Made by a program: the position numbers and the translations under genes | Part shown: positions 15,092 through 24,526 of the stretch, piece by piece | How the letters are laid out: every line of letters starts with the position of its first letter | Numbering within the stretch: the stretch's first letter is position 1 | NCBI GenBank assembly: GCA_964350435.1 | Contig: CAYGJS010000009.1 | Coordinates: forward strand, 6,931 to 70,930 | DNA length: 64,000 bases | From: TMED27 sp964350435 | GTDB lineage: Bacteria > Pseudomonadota > Alphaproteobacteria > Micavibrionales > Micavibrionaceae | Reading direction: 5' to 3' | Notes under the pieces: model-generated | What the model was told of the DNA's origin: nothing | What the model saw: only the letters and a program-made list of their open reading frames with translations | The model's database searches: none

Positions 15092-16525
15092 GTGACAACC
15101 CAAGGCCTGAAATTCAAAGACAACAAAGCGCTTCTGAAATATATCAAGGATAACGACATCCAGTTCGTCGATATGAACTTCACCGACATGCGCGGCAAAT
15201 GGCAGCACACCACAGAACACGCCTCGCTCCTGGATGAATATAAACTTGACCGCGGCATTTTCTTTGACGGCTCCTCTATCTCTGGCTGGAAAGCGATCAA
15301 CGATTCCGACATGGTTATGAAGCCAGATCTGAACAAAATCACCATCGACCCCTTTGCCGCCCAGGGCACAATCAAGATTTTTTGCGATATCTATAACCCC
15401 GACGGCACAGCCTATGACCACGACCCGCGCTCCATCGCCAAAGCTGCTGAAACCTATATTAAAACCAGCGGCGTCGGCGACACCGCCTATTTCGGCCCCG
15501 AAGCCGAGTTCTTCATTTTCGAAGATGTCAAAGTCCATATGGATCAAACCAAAATCGGCTTTGAAATCGACAGCGAAGAATTCCCCTCCAATAGCGGCAA
15601 AACCTACGACACCGGCAATATGGGCCACCGCCCCAGAGCCAAAGGCGGGTATTTCCCCGAAAGCCCCGTAGATAGCCTCTCCGATATTCGCGGCGAAATG
15701 CTGACCGTCATGCAATCCATGGGGCTTGCGGTGGAAAAACACCACCACGAAGTCGCCCCCGCGCAATGCGAACTGGGAGTCCAATACTCAACACTCGTCG
15801 ACAGCGCCGACAACATCCAGATTTATAAACACGTTGTCCATAATGTCGCCAACGCCTATGGTAAAACTGCAACCTTTATGCCCAAGCCGATGTTCGGTGA
15901 TAACGGCTCCGGTATGCACGTGCACCAATCCATCTGGAAATCGGGCAAGCCCCTTTTCGTTGGGACAAAAGAAGACTATGCCGAACTCTCGGAAACCGCG
16001 CTCTATTATATCGGCGGCATCATCAAACATGCCAAAAGCCTCAACGCGTTTACCAACCCCACGACAAACAGCTATAAACGCCTTGTCCCGGGATACGAAG
16101 CCCCTGTTCTGCTTGCATATTCCGCGCGCAATCGCTCGGCAAGCTGCCGCATCCCCTATTCCGCCTCACCTAAGGGCAAACGTATAGAAATCCGCTTCCC
16201 TGATCCGGCGGCAAATCCTTACCTGGCCTTCGCAGCCATGCTGATGGCAGGAATTGATGGGATTGAAAACAAAATTCATCCCGGCGAAGCGATGGATGAA
16301 AACCTCTATGACCTGCCGAAAAACCGCCTCGATCAAATCCCCACCGTCTGCGGATCCCTACGCGACGCACTGGCCGCCCTAAAGAAAGACCACGACTATT
16401 TGCTAAAAGGTAAAGTCTTTACAGCAGAATTCCTCGAAAGCTATATCGCGCTGAAATCCGAAGAAAACGAGCAATACGAAACCATGGTTCACCCCATTGA
16501 ATACGCGATGTATTACTCCAGCTAA
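15092..16525 (+). CDS. glnA: Glutamine synthetase type I
   Basis: Dodecameric enzyme that joins ammonium to glutamate using ATP, the main ammonium-assimilation step. The 477-residue length is standard for GSI-beta. Visible signatures are FFDGSSISGW (57-66), the ammonium/glutamate-binding stretch HHHEVAPAQCELG (217-229), NGSGMHVHQS (271-280) and the adenylylation loop with Tyr406 (DENLYDLP), so activity is probably controlled by GlnE-type adenylylation. The start is a GTG at 15092 with AAAGGA at good spacing. Unlike many alphaproteobacteria, glnB does not precede it; tRNA-His does. It converges with a minus-strand gene, leaving only two bases between. Confidence 0.98.
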   Translation: MTTQGLKFKDNKALLKYIKDNDIQFVDMNFTDMRGKWQHTTEHASLLDEYKLDRGIFFDGSSISGWKAINDSDMVMKPDLNKITIDPFAAQGTIKIFCDIYNPDGTAYDHDPRSIAKAAETYIKTSGVGDTAYFGPEAEFFIFEDVKVHMDQTKIGFEIDSEEFPSNSGKTYDTGNMGHRPRAKGGYFPESPVDSLSDIRGEMLTVMQSMGLAVEKHHHEVAPAQCELGVQYSTLVDSADNIQIYKHVVHNVANAYGKTATFMPKPMFGDNGSGMHVHQSIWKSGKPLFVGTKEDYAELSETALYYIGGIIKHAKSLNAFTNPTTNSYKRLVPGYEAPVLLAYSARNRSASCRIPYSASPKGKRIEIRFPDPAANPYLAFAAMLMAGIDGIENKIHPGEAMDENLYDLPKNRLDQIPTVCGSLRDALAALKKDHDYLLKGKVFTAEFLESYIALKSEENEQYETMVHPIEYAMYYSS

Positions 16526-16527
16526 GA

Positions 16528-17688
16528 TTATTGATCCTGATTTTGTGGCTCGATATTCTGCGCCACAACTTTATAAGTCTCGGTATTTCTGATCCAACTT
16601 GTAAAATCTGTATCGCGCGCAGGCGTGAGCAATGAAATAAAGATGTAATGATCCCCCGTCCCCAAAGTGGTAATCCAAAATTCGTAATCGATAAGTGAGT
16701 TTCCCTTGTCTTTGGTTTCATAAACCTCGGTATAGGCAAACTCGATAAAATCGTTAAAAATCATCGTCTGCTCAGTATCAATCGGCACCCCAATGGCAAG
16801 ACCCTGCTCGGCCAATATTTCATCATATTTGGCCACCTCCGTCTCTAAATCATCCGAAATCACCGTAGACACAAATTCAATTTCAATCTGCCCTTCAAGC
16901 GTTCTGGTCTTGCGGGCATAGATATCCTCCGTCTCTAAAACTCTCAACATCTGTGCCCGCAACCGATCAACAGACTCAATCATGGGAAACCGGATCGCCC
17001 AACTCACAGGATAATGAACAAGAGCCACATCCATAAACGGATAAACCGTCATTTCCTCGGCGAGTGCAATAACCTCCTGCTGTAACACAAAAGATCGCAA
17101 AGCCTCCGCTTGCATTTTTTTATAATCATGCCACCGTTCAAGTGGCACAAAATATTGTGCAAACAAAGCCTTCGATCCGTTAATTTGCACCACAGACCGC
17201 ACAACATAACTCACTTTATCTTCAATCACGACATAAAGCGCCTCAGCGCGATGCTCATCCTCGACTTCAAACCCCAAAAGCGAATATTTATTCGCCCGTA
17301 AATACTGAATAAGCCATATTTGCGCGCTCATCTGATGTGGCAAGCCAATAGCCTGCACCAAAAGCTTTTGCCGATCCTGATCAATAGCAGGCGGCCCAAA
17401 ATAACGCGCCAGATCAATCGCCACATTTTGTGTTAATTTTAAATGAGTATCGCTTAAATCTTGGCTTTTAGACCAGTCTTTGGGAAGCCGAATATTATAG
17501 GCGAGTGCAGAATCCTCATAACGGCTCTCCTCATACAATGTTGTATTTTCAATAAATTGACTTTGAGACAGAGCCTCCACAGGAGGCATCGGCGTTTCAA
17601 AATCACTCAAAAAACTTTGTGCAACAGCCGGCGCAGAAAAAAAAACCAGAACCAAAGCCGCCTGAAACACTTTGAAATACATTTTCAC
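16528..17688 (-). CDS. Secreted protein of unknown function
   Basis: A protein of about 386 residues with a clear Sec signal peptide (VFQAALVLVFFSAPAVAQ, cleavage after AVA-Q likely), so periplasmic or exported. The mature part is mixed alpha/beta with many Tyr, Trp and acidic residues and no cysteine-rich or enzymatic motif that I recognise. GTG at 17688 has GAGGGG seven bases upstream and is preferred over ATG at 17682; TTG at 17691 is also in frame. It is divergent from parE with 170 bases between, and ends two bases from glnA. No function is proposed. Confidence 0.8.
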   Translation of the reverse strand: MKMYFKVFQAALVLVFFSAPAVAQSFLSDFETPMPPVEALSQSQFIENTTLYEESRYEDSALAYNIRLPKDWSKSQDLSDTHLKLTQNVAIDLARYFGPPAIDQDRQKLLVQAIGLPHQMSAQIWLIQYLRANKYSLLGFEVEDEHRAEALYVVIEDKVSYVVRSVVQINGSKALFAQYFVPLERWHDYKKMQAEALRSFVLQQEVIALAEEMTVYPFMDVALVHYPVSWAIRFPMIESVDRLRAQMLRVLETEDIYARKTRTLEGQIEIEFVSTVISDDLETEVAKYDEILAEQGLAIGVPIDTEQTMIFNDFIEFAYTEVYETKDKGNSLIDYEFWITTLGTGDHYIFISLLTPARDTDFTSWIRNTETYKVVAQNIEPQNQDQ

Positions 17689-17858
17689 CAATAAACCCCT
17701 CTAATACGTGTAACCGACATACTCAGATCATTATATCATAGTGCTTTTGATCTTTCATAAAAACTCAAAAAGAATTTAGACTATTTTCCTGAGGGCATTT
17801 CAGGATCAAAAACCGCTAGCCCCTTGATTTACAGGCGATGACGCGTTAACCATCAATT

Positions 17859-19892
17859 ATGTCTGATTTATTCGCATCCAAAACCGCGCCCGCCGAAAAC
17901 GCATATGATGCCTCTTCCATCGAAGTTCTGGAAGGGCTCGAGCCTGTCCGCAAACGCCCCGGTATGTATATCGGCGGCACGGATGAGCGCGCCTATCACC
18001 ACCTCGCCGGTGAAATCCTCGACAACTCCATGGACGAAGCCGTTGCAGGCCACGCCGATTGGATCGAAATCTCACTCGATAGTGAATACAACCTTACCAT
18101 ACGTGACAATGGCCGCGGCATCCCCGTCGGCGAACACCCAAAATTCCCAGGAAAGTCGGCTCTGGAAGTCATTATGACAACCCTGCACTCCGGCGGCAAA
18201 TTCTCCGGCAAATCCTACGAAACCTCAGGCGGCCTTCACGGCGTCGGGATTTCAGTTGTGAACGCTCTCTCCGATATGATGTGGGTCGAAGTCGCCCGTG
18301 ACAAACAACTCTATAAACAGAGCTTTTCTCGCGGCCTTGCCATCAGCAAGATTGAAAACCTTGGCCCCGTGAGCAACCGCCGCGGCACAACTGTTTTCTT
18401 TCATCCCGATCCCGAAATTTTCGGCGACACCATGCGCTTTAAACCGGGCTGGCTCTTCCAGATGGCGCGCTCAAAAGCCTATCTGTACTCAGGCGTAGAA
18501 ATCCGCTGGAAATGCGCTCCGGAAATTATCCCTGAAGATAGCAAGGTTACGCCTGAAGCCGTTTTTCACTTTCCCGGCGGCCTGCTCGATTACCTCACCG
18601 CCTCCCTCGGCAAACGCGGCACAATTATTCCACGCGCCTTTGCAGGCAAAACCGACCTGCCCGACGGTGAAGGTCACGTTGAATACGCAATCACTTGGCC
18701 CACGGACGGTGAAGGCTTCGCGCATTCATACTGTAACACCGTCCCCACCCCGAGCGGCGGAACGCACGAACAGGGGCTCCGAACCGCGCTCGCACGCGGC
18801 ATCCGCAATTACGGCGAAATGACGAGCAACAAAAAAGCTGGCCTCATCACCGCTGATGATATCATCGGCGGCGCATCCATCCTCCTGTCCGTCTTCATCA
18901 AAGACCCGCAATTCCAAGGCCAGACCAAAGAAAAACTCGCCAGCAACAACGTGTCCAAATGGGTCGACACCGCGATGAAAGACCCCTTCGACCTCTGGCT
19001 GTCCAGCGATCCGGGCGCGGCAAACACGCTGCTCCACGCCCTGATCGAAAAAGCGGAAGAGCGCTTGCGCCGTAAATCAGACCGCCTTCAGGCGCGAAAA
19101 TCCGCAACTCAAAAACTCCGCCTTCCCGGAAAACTCGCAGACTGTTCCCGCCGCGATTCCGAAGACACCGAACTGTTCATCGTTGAGGGTGACAGCGCGG
19201 GCGGCTCCGCCAAACAAGGCCGCAACCGTGAAACTCAAGCCATCCTGCCCTTGCGCGGTAAAATCCTGAACGTCGTCAGCGCAACCAAGGATAAAATCCG
19301 CGCCAACCAAGAAATCCAAGATCTTATTCAGGCCATGGGCTGCGGCTCTGGCAAAGATTTCGACCTCAACAAACTCCGCTATGAACGTATCATCATCATG
19401 ACCGATGCGGATGTCGACGGCGCGCATATTGCCTCGCTGCTCATCACCTTTTTCTATTCACAAATGCGCCCGCTCATCGAAAACGGCCACCTCTACCTCG
19501 CCCAGCCGCCGCTCTTCCGCGTTGTCGCAGGCAACCACAGCGCCTATGCCATGGACGACGCCGACAAAGACAAACTTCTCGAAAGCAAAGAGTTCAAAGG
19601 CAAAAAAGTCGAAATCAGCCGCTTTAAGGGCCTCGGCGAAATGCCCGCCAAGCAGCTCAAGGAAACCACCATGAGCCCGCATAGTCGCACCCTGCTCCGC
19701 GTAAAACTCCCCGAAGCCATCGCGATTGCTGGGCTGGATCAAGGCCTCACCGAAGATGCAAACCCCTTAGAGGCCCAAATCACCAACGCCGATGTTGACG
19801 ATCTGGTCGAGCGTCTGATGGGAAAAAATGCGGAGCCACGTTTCCAGTTCATTCAGGACAACGCGGAATTCGCCTCCGACATAGATGTTTAA
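17859..19892 (+). CDS. parE: DNA topoisomerase IV subunit B
   Basis: ATPase subunit of topoisomerase IV, which decatenates daughter chromosomes. The 677-residue protein has the GHKL ATPase site (GEILDNSMDEAV around 49-60; DNGRGIPV; GGLHGVGISVVNAL), the transducer domain, and the TOPRIM domain with VEGDSAGGSAK and the metal-binding MTDADVDGAH. The stretch QAILPLRGKILNV and the length, about 130 residues shorter than GyrB with no insert, favour ParE over GyrB. The 3' end is followed closely by a YdbH-like gene. No strong Shine-Dalgarno is seen before the ATG at 17859. Confidence 0.95.
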   Translation: MSDLFASKTAPAENAYDASSIEVLEGLEPVRKRPGMYIGGTDERAYHHLAGEILDNSMDEAVAGHADWIEISLDSEYNLTIRDNGRGIPVGEHPKFPGKSALEVIMTTLHSGGKFSGKSYETSGGLHGVGISVVNALSDMMWVEVARDKQLYKQSFSRGLAISKIENLGPVSNRRGTTVFFHPDPEIFGDTMRFKPGWLFQMARSKAYLYSGVEIRWKCAPEIIPEDSKVTPEAVFHFPGGLLDYLTASLGKRGTIIPRAFAGKTDLPDGEGHVEYAITWPTDGEGFAHSYCNTVPTPSGGTHEQGLRTALARGIRNYGEMTSNKKAGLITADDIIGGASILLSVFIKDPQFQGQTKEKLASNNVSKWVDTAMKDPFDLWLSSDPGAANTLLHALIEKAEERLRRKSDRLQARKSATQKLRLPGKLADCSRRDSEDTELFIVEGDSAGGSAKQGRNRETQAILPLRGKILNVVSATKDKIRANQEIQDLIQAMGCGSGKDFDLNKLRYERIIIMTDADVDGAHIASLLITFFYSQMRPLIENGHLYLAQPPLFRVVAGNHSAYAMDDADKDKLLESKEFKGKKVEISRFKGLGEMPAKQLKETTMSPHSRTLLRVKLPEAIAIAGLDQGLTEDANPLEAQITNADVDDLVERLMGKNAEPRFQFIQDNAEFASDIDV

Positions 19893-19917
19893 GCAAGGGC
19901 GCGAGGACAAAATATCC

Positions 19918-21792
19918 ATGCGCAAAAATCTGTTCAACATAAAAACCATCTCCGCCGCCGCCATCCTCCTTGTATTGCTCGCGGCAGGCGCAGCCTATCT
20001 TTTCCTCGTCCCGCAAATGGTCGAGGACCGCGTCAATGATCGCCTCTTGAGCTTCGGCATCGCGCCCGAATACCTGCCAAGCCCGATTGCCAACCTCAAC
20101 GGCAAAATGATCTATGAAGACCTTGTCCTCGATGAAAACGGCTTCATCACCATAAAAAGCCTGCGCCTGACCTACTCCCCTTTGAGCATACTCCTTAAAC
20201 AAAAGTTTAAAACCGCAACAATCGAAGGACTGACCATTATCGAAGACATCGCAGACCTCAAAAACCCGCACGCCAAAACCTTATCAAACCTCAAAATGCC
20301 AAACAAACCCCTGGCCGATAACATCAACATCACCAAAAGCCAGCTCACAATCCAAACCGTCTATGGCGGCGCAACGCTGGGCTTTGACGCCATAGCCGCC
20401 GCACAAAAAGACGGCACATCCGTGCAAACATCCCTGTATCTGGCGCAAAAGAACCTCCGCCTCAAAGGTCAAGGTCAAGGCGTATGGAACGAAAACGGCT
20501 GGTGGCAGATTGATCTGGAAATCCCCGAAGCCACGATTGACACCAAAGCCTTAAAAATGACCCGCGCTAGCGGTTCATTGAACCTCAGCGGCACCAGCAT
20601 TTCAGATTTGGAATTCCGAGGAGCGCTTCGCGCCGACGGCCTCAACCTCGCCGACCATCCATGGAAAAGTGCCGCCCTCACGCTTCAGGGCAATCTCACA
20701 ACCCCCATGCTCTACCTTTCCGGAAAATCCACCCGGAGCGAAAACCTTGAACTCACCCTGACAATCCCCGATCTCTATACCCCCGCTCTATATAACGGCA
20801 CGCTTTTCAGCGAAGATCCACAAAACCTGAAAACATTCTTAAGCAAAGTCAAAACCATCGCCCCGCCCCCAGACCTGTCAGAAAAAATCCCACTGACAGG
20901 TGCCACCGAAATCAATTTTGAAAACAATGCCGCAGGTCTTTTCGCCGAAATCATTAAGACCCAGCCAAGCCCGCAGCTTTCCATGGAAGACACAACGGAT
21001 AGCGAAGAACAACCGCTGATCGAAGAGAACCCTTGGCCCAAAACCATTGCATTCTCTGTGTTTCCTGATAATGCTCCGATATCTTTGAGGGGTGTTTCAA
21101 CCCTGAACACATCTCAACAAAACCAGATAATCGCGGAAATCACAAATGCATCAATAACTTCGGGCACTTTTGAAATGCCTTTGAGCGACGCTGCCGTGCA
21201 AAGCGGCAAAGCCGAAAACTGGTTCACATGCTCCCTCAATGACTTTAAAATGAACCATAGCTGCGTCGCCACACTCTCACTAAGCCATGACAACGCCCCC
21301 GAATTCAAACAAGCCTCGATTCGTTTTGCCGATGGCGAAGTTATAATAACGCCCCCCATCGGTGAGATAGCTGAAATCAAAATCAACCTGATCAACCTCG
21401 AAACCCTGTTTAGCGAACTGTCCTTGGGCAACTGGTCAGGCGGCGGCATGATAACCGGTACAGCCAATATCATCACAACCAACCAGAAACCTTCATTACA
21501 AAACATAACGCTGCAAAGCCACGGCGCAGGAACAATCGCAATCACCGATCCGGCCTTCCTGAAACTGCTCACCGCACAGGAAGACGAACAAGCCCTGATC
21601 CACAAAGCCCTGCAAAACCTGCATTACGATCATTTTAAAGTGCAAGCAGACAATATCGGCGGCGGACAATACCGTTTCCTGATATCAACAACAGGCAGCA
21701 ACCCGGCCCTGATGAACGGCCACAAATTCGCATTGAGTTTTGATTTTGAAGCGCGGCTGGATAAGATCAACGCCCTGTTCTTCGCCCCTTAA
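19918..21792 (+). CDS. YdbH/AsmA-like envelope protein
   Basis: A 624-residue protein with an N-terminal signal anchor (residues about 8-27) and a long periplasmic part rich in beta-strand repeats of the sort seen in AsmA-like bridge proteins. The C-terminal 90 residues (DEQALIHKALQNLHYDHF, then G-x-N-P-x-L-x-x-G-x-x-F-x-L) match the pattern of the DctA-YdbH domain. In E. coli YdbH works with TamB and YhdP in moving phospholipids to the outer membrane, so a similar role is inferred. ATG at 19918 with GAGGA ten bases upstream is preferred; an ATG at 19885 overlapping the parE stop is possible. Cotranscription with parE is likely. Confidence 0.65.
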   Translation: MRKNLFNIKTISAAAILLVLLAAGAAYLFLVPQMVEDRVNDRLLSFGIAPEYLPSPIANLNGKMIYEDLVLDENGFITIKSLRLTYSPLSILLKQKFKTATIEGLTIIEDIADLKNPHAKTLSNLKMPNKPLADNINITKSQLTIQTVYGGATLGFDAIAAAQKDGTSVQTSLYLAQKNLRLKGQGQGVWNENGWWQIDLEIPEATIDTKALKMTRASGSLNLSGTSISDLEFRGALRADGLNLADHPWKSAALTLQGNLTTPMLYLSGKSTRSENLELTLTIPDLYTPALYNGTLFSEDPQNLKTFLSKVKTIAPPPDLSEKIPLTGATEINFENNAAGLFAEIIKTQPSPQLSMEDTTDSEEQPLIEENPWPKTIAFSVFPDNAPISLRGVSTLNTSQQNQIIAEITNASITSGTFEMPLSDAAVQSGKAENWFTCSLNDFKMNHSCVATLSLSHDNAPEFKQASIRFADGEVIITPPIGEIAEIKINLINLETLFSELSLGNWSGGGMITGTANIITTNQKPSLQNITLQSHGAGTIAITDPAFLKLLTAQEDEQALIHKALQNLHYDHFKVQADNIGGGQYRFLISTTGSNPALMNGHKFALSFDFEARLDKINALFFAP

Positions 21793-21795
21793 TCT

Positions 21796-22521
21796 CTAGG
21801 GATAATCACAACTATCGAAGGTCACCTTGCCATATGATTTCGCCCCATCCGTAATCGTCAGTCGATATTCCCTCGCCCCCACAACAACAGAATGATGAAG
21901 CGGCATAACGCCCGATTTCGTATCCTTAACCCCGCCCAGCGTAATAAAATCAATCGAAATCGGCTTTGATGGGTCATACCACGCCTCAGGATTTCCCTCC
22001 GCATTCACAGCCGAAACCCCGCTGCCCTTAATCACAAGCGCGCCATTGGCCAGCGTAATCTGCCCCCCCGGCCCTTTATAGCTCGGCGTCGACACAACAA
22101 AACGCTTCGTCTCCGGCTCACTGCAATTTCGCGGCGGCTGAGCCGAACGAATAAGAAACGCCAATCTTTGCGGATCCCGACCCTCCTCAATCTGCTTGCT
22201 CAACATCGTCACCAGATCACGCATTGGCCCCTCAGGCACGGTTTCATTATATTCCTTCTGAAGCTGTTCATAACGGGCATTGGCCGTTTGCGTCTCCGCA
22301 CGAAGCTCAGTTACGCTATCTTGCAGAGTATCCCGCTCGGCGCGAATGCTTTCGACCTGTTTCTTAAGCGAACGCTCGCCATACCCCGCCGCCTGCCGGC
22401 CAAGCCAGAAGCCAAAACCAAACGCCAGCCCCAAAATCAGGACAACCATCATCACACCGGCCATGCGGTCTGCGGCCTTACGGCGATAACGATCTTGCGG
22501 GTTATACGATGAAATACGCAT
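21796..22521 (-). CDS. Inner-membrane coiled-coil protein of unknown function
   Basis: A 241-residue protein with a basic N-terminus, one transmembrane helix (about residues 20-41, glycine-rich), a coiled coil (about 47-92) and a C-terminal beta-rich domain of about 110 residues with two cysteines. The topology suggests anchoring in the inner membrane with the globular domain in the periplasm. It resembles membrane-anchored coiled-coil proteins of unknown function in proteobacteria, but I cannot name a family. It is six bases downstream of an SLC13-type transporter gene, so they are probably cotranscribed, and it converges on the YdbH-like gene with three bases between. Confidence 0.75.
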   Translation of the reverse strand: MRISSYNPQDRYRRKAADRMAGVMMVVLILGLAFGFGFWLGRQAAGYGERSLKKQVESIRAERDTLQDSVTELRAETQTANARYEQLQKEYNETVPEGPMRDLVTMLSKQIEEGRDPQRLAFLIRSAQPPRNCSEPETKRFVVSTPSYKGPGGQITLANGALVIKGSGVSAVNAEGNPEAWYDPSKPISIDFITLGGVKDTKSGVMPLHHSVVVGAREYRLTITDGAKSYGKVTFDSCDYP

Positions 22522-22527
22522 GTGTTT

Positions 22528-24426
22528 TTAAAGTCCAAAATAATAACGAGCGATGAGAATATAGGTAATCCACAAGACAAGCACAAGAGGCACGCCCCCT
22601 TTCAGGAAGTCCCGAAAACGGTAATGCCCCGGCCCCATCACCAGTAAATTCGTCTGATACCCAATCGGCGAGGCAAACGAGCAGTTAGCTGCAAAAACAA
22701 CCGTAATCGCAAAGATAAAAGAAATATCATACGCAAAACCCGGCGGCACTTCGACACTTCCGGCCAAGTTCATCGCAATGGGCGTAAACAAAATTGCGCA
22801 CGCATTATTACTCAAAAGGTTGGTCATAATCGCAACAAACAAAAACAACATCGCAATCATAACCAGAGGATCTTGTGCATAAGGCAGTACAATCATGCTC
22901 TCGGCCACAAACCGCGCCGCGCCCGAGACCTCAATCATCACCCCTAACCCCAGCATAGAACCCACAAGAAAGAAAATCTTACGATCAAGCGCCCGCATGG
23001 CCTGACGAATATTCAAACACCCGCCCGCAATCATAAAAACAGCTCCCCCAATCGCCGCCACAGGAATAGAGATCACCCCCGATGCCGCCAACCCAATCGC
23101 CAAAAGAAAAATTCCGCCCGCAATCGGGGCCTTCCCCGGCACGGGCAAATCCCGTTTAGACCCCGAAAGCACAATGAAATCGGTGCTATCGCGCATAGAA
23201 TCAACAACGCTTCGCCCTCCAGCAACAAGCAGCACATCCCCCGCCTCCAGACGAATACGCCCCAAACGGCGGCGTACCACTTTGGCACGACGCTGAATCC
23301 CCAAAACAATCACCCCGAATTGGCGATGAAAATTCACCCGCTCCAGCGACATATCAATCATCCGCGAAGCCGGCGTAATCATAATCTCGGCCAGAACCCG
23401 GGTTTCTGCGCCTTGTGTTTCCACCGCAGGCCCGTCTTTATCCCGCTCAGCCTGCGACCGCTTCTCGATAAAATGCGCCTCTTCCTCTGATAACAGGAAA
23501 CCAGGGTATTTCGACAATAAATCAGCCAACGCCTCCCGCCCCGAAGCCACAATCAACGTATCCCCCGATTCAATGCTATACCCTTCAAACGGCGGCAAAA
23601 TCAAATGCCCGCCGCGTTGAATAAGCTTCACATTCAGTGCGCCAAGTTCGGGAAAACGCCCCTCGACGCATTCCATCCCCACCAATTTCGACTCAAGTGA
23701 TACGTCAAGCTCGGCAACAAACTCCTTCTGTGAACCGACTAAATCACGTGTCATATTGGCGCGCGAGGGCAAAAGCCGGGGCACAATCAAAAGCACATAT
23801 AAAAACCCGACCCCCGCAAGCATCCCCCCCGGAATCACAAAATCAAAGAATCCCAGAGGCCGATAGCCCAGCTCCACCATGGCGCTCGATACCAACAAAT
23901 TGGTCGAAGACCCGATCAACGTCGTCATCCCACCCAAAATCGCCACATAGCTAAGCGGGATCATAATCCGGCTCTCAGACATCCCGATCGACGCCGCCAA
24001 AGCCTGCACCAACGGAATAGCAATCACCACCAACGGTGTATTATTCATAAACGCGCTCACCACGCAAACAAACGCCAAAACCCCAATAATCGCAAGCCAC
24101 GCAATCTTCTTATTCGTCACCGCAAAAATATTGGTCACCACCCGCAAAGCATCAGTCTGAATCATCCCCTGCCCCATCACCAACAAAGCCAGAACTGCGA
24201 CCAGAGAAGGATTGGCAAACCCCGCCAGCAAAGCATAGGAATCAAGCTGATTACGGCCATTCGCATCGGGAAGCGGAAAGAACTGGCCAAAAATCAACAG
24301 ACTGGTCAGCAGCGCAACACTCGTCACCTCAATCGGCAACTTCTCACGAATAAACGCCGCCGTTGCTGCCACCGCCAAAAACAGGGCGAACCACATATGC
24401 AAACTGGGGTCGAGCAGCATCGTCAA
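22528..24426 (-). CDS. SLC13-family anion permease with two RCK_C domains
   Basis: A 632-residue inner-membrane transporter of the DASS/SLC13 type. The N-terminal membrane half (about 1-215) contains the SxSTNLL motif (IGSSTNLLVSS, 172-182), the C-terminal half (about 430-632) contains a second set of helices with the related SPIGYQTNLLVMG motif, and between them lie two TrkA-C/RCK_C regulatory domains (about 220-295 and 340-425). This architecture is known in sodium- or proton-coupled sulfate, phosphate or dicarboxylate uptake systems; the substrate cannot be told from sequence. The ATG at 24426 is used. It shares a short operon with the coiled-coil protein downstream. Confidence 0.9.
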   Translation of the reverse strand: MTMLLDPSLHMWFALFLAVAATAAFIREKLPIEVTSVALLTSLLIFGQFFPLPDANGRNQLDSYALLAGFANPSLVAVLALLVMGQGMIQTDALRVVTNIFAVTNKKIAWLAIIGVLAFVCVVSAFMNNTPLVVIAIPLVQALAASIGMSESRIMIPLSYVAILGGMTTLIGSSTNLLVSSAMVELGYRPLGFFDFVIPGGMLAGVGFLYVLLIVPRLLPSRANMTRDLVGSQKEFVAELDVSLESKLVGMECVEGRFPELGALNVKLIQRGGHLILPPFEGYSIESGDTLIVASGREALADLLSKYPGFLLSEEEAHFIEKRSQAERDKDGPAVETQGAETRVLAEIMITPASRMIDMSLERVNFHRQFGVIVLGIQRRAKVVRRRLGRIRLEAGDVLLVAGGRSVVDSMRDSTDFIVLSGSKRDLPVPGKAPIAGGIFLLAIGLAASGVISIPVAAIGGAVFMIAGGCLNIRQAMRALDRKIFFLVGSMLGLGVMIEVSGAARFVAESMIVLPYAQDPLVMIAMLFLFVAIMTNLLSNNACAILFTPIAMNLAGSVEVPPGFAYDISFIFAITVVFAANCSFASPIGYQTNLLVMGPGHYRFRDFLKGGVPLVLVLWITYILIARYYFGL

Positions 24427-24526
24427 AACGTGAACTTCTTTCCGGTTGAGATAAAGATGTTTTCAATACGGTAGAGTATGCAAAGCCGCCCCAAGTTTCA
24501 ATGGGCAAAGCCCTGCATTTTGCAGC

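Noticed and set aside
15074..15784. A 236-codon minus-strand open frame opposite glnA
   Set aside because: Glycine/phenylalanine-rich antisense of glnA; not protein-like in family terms.
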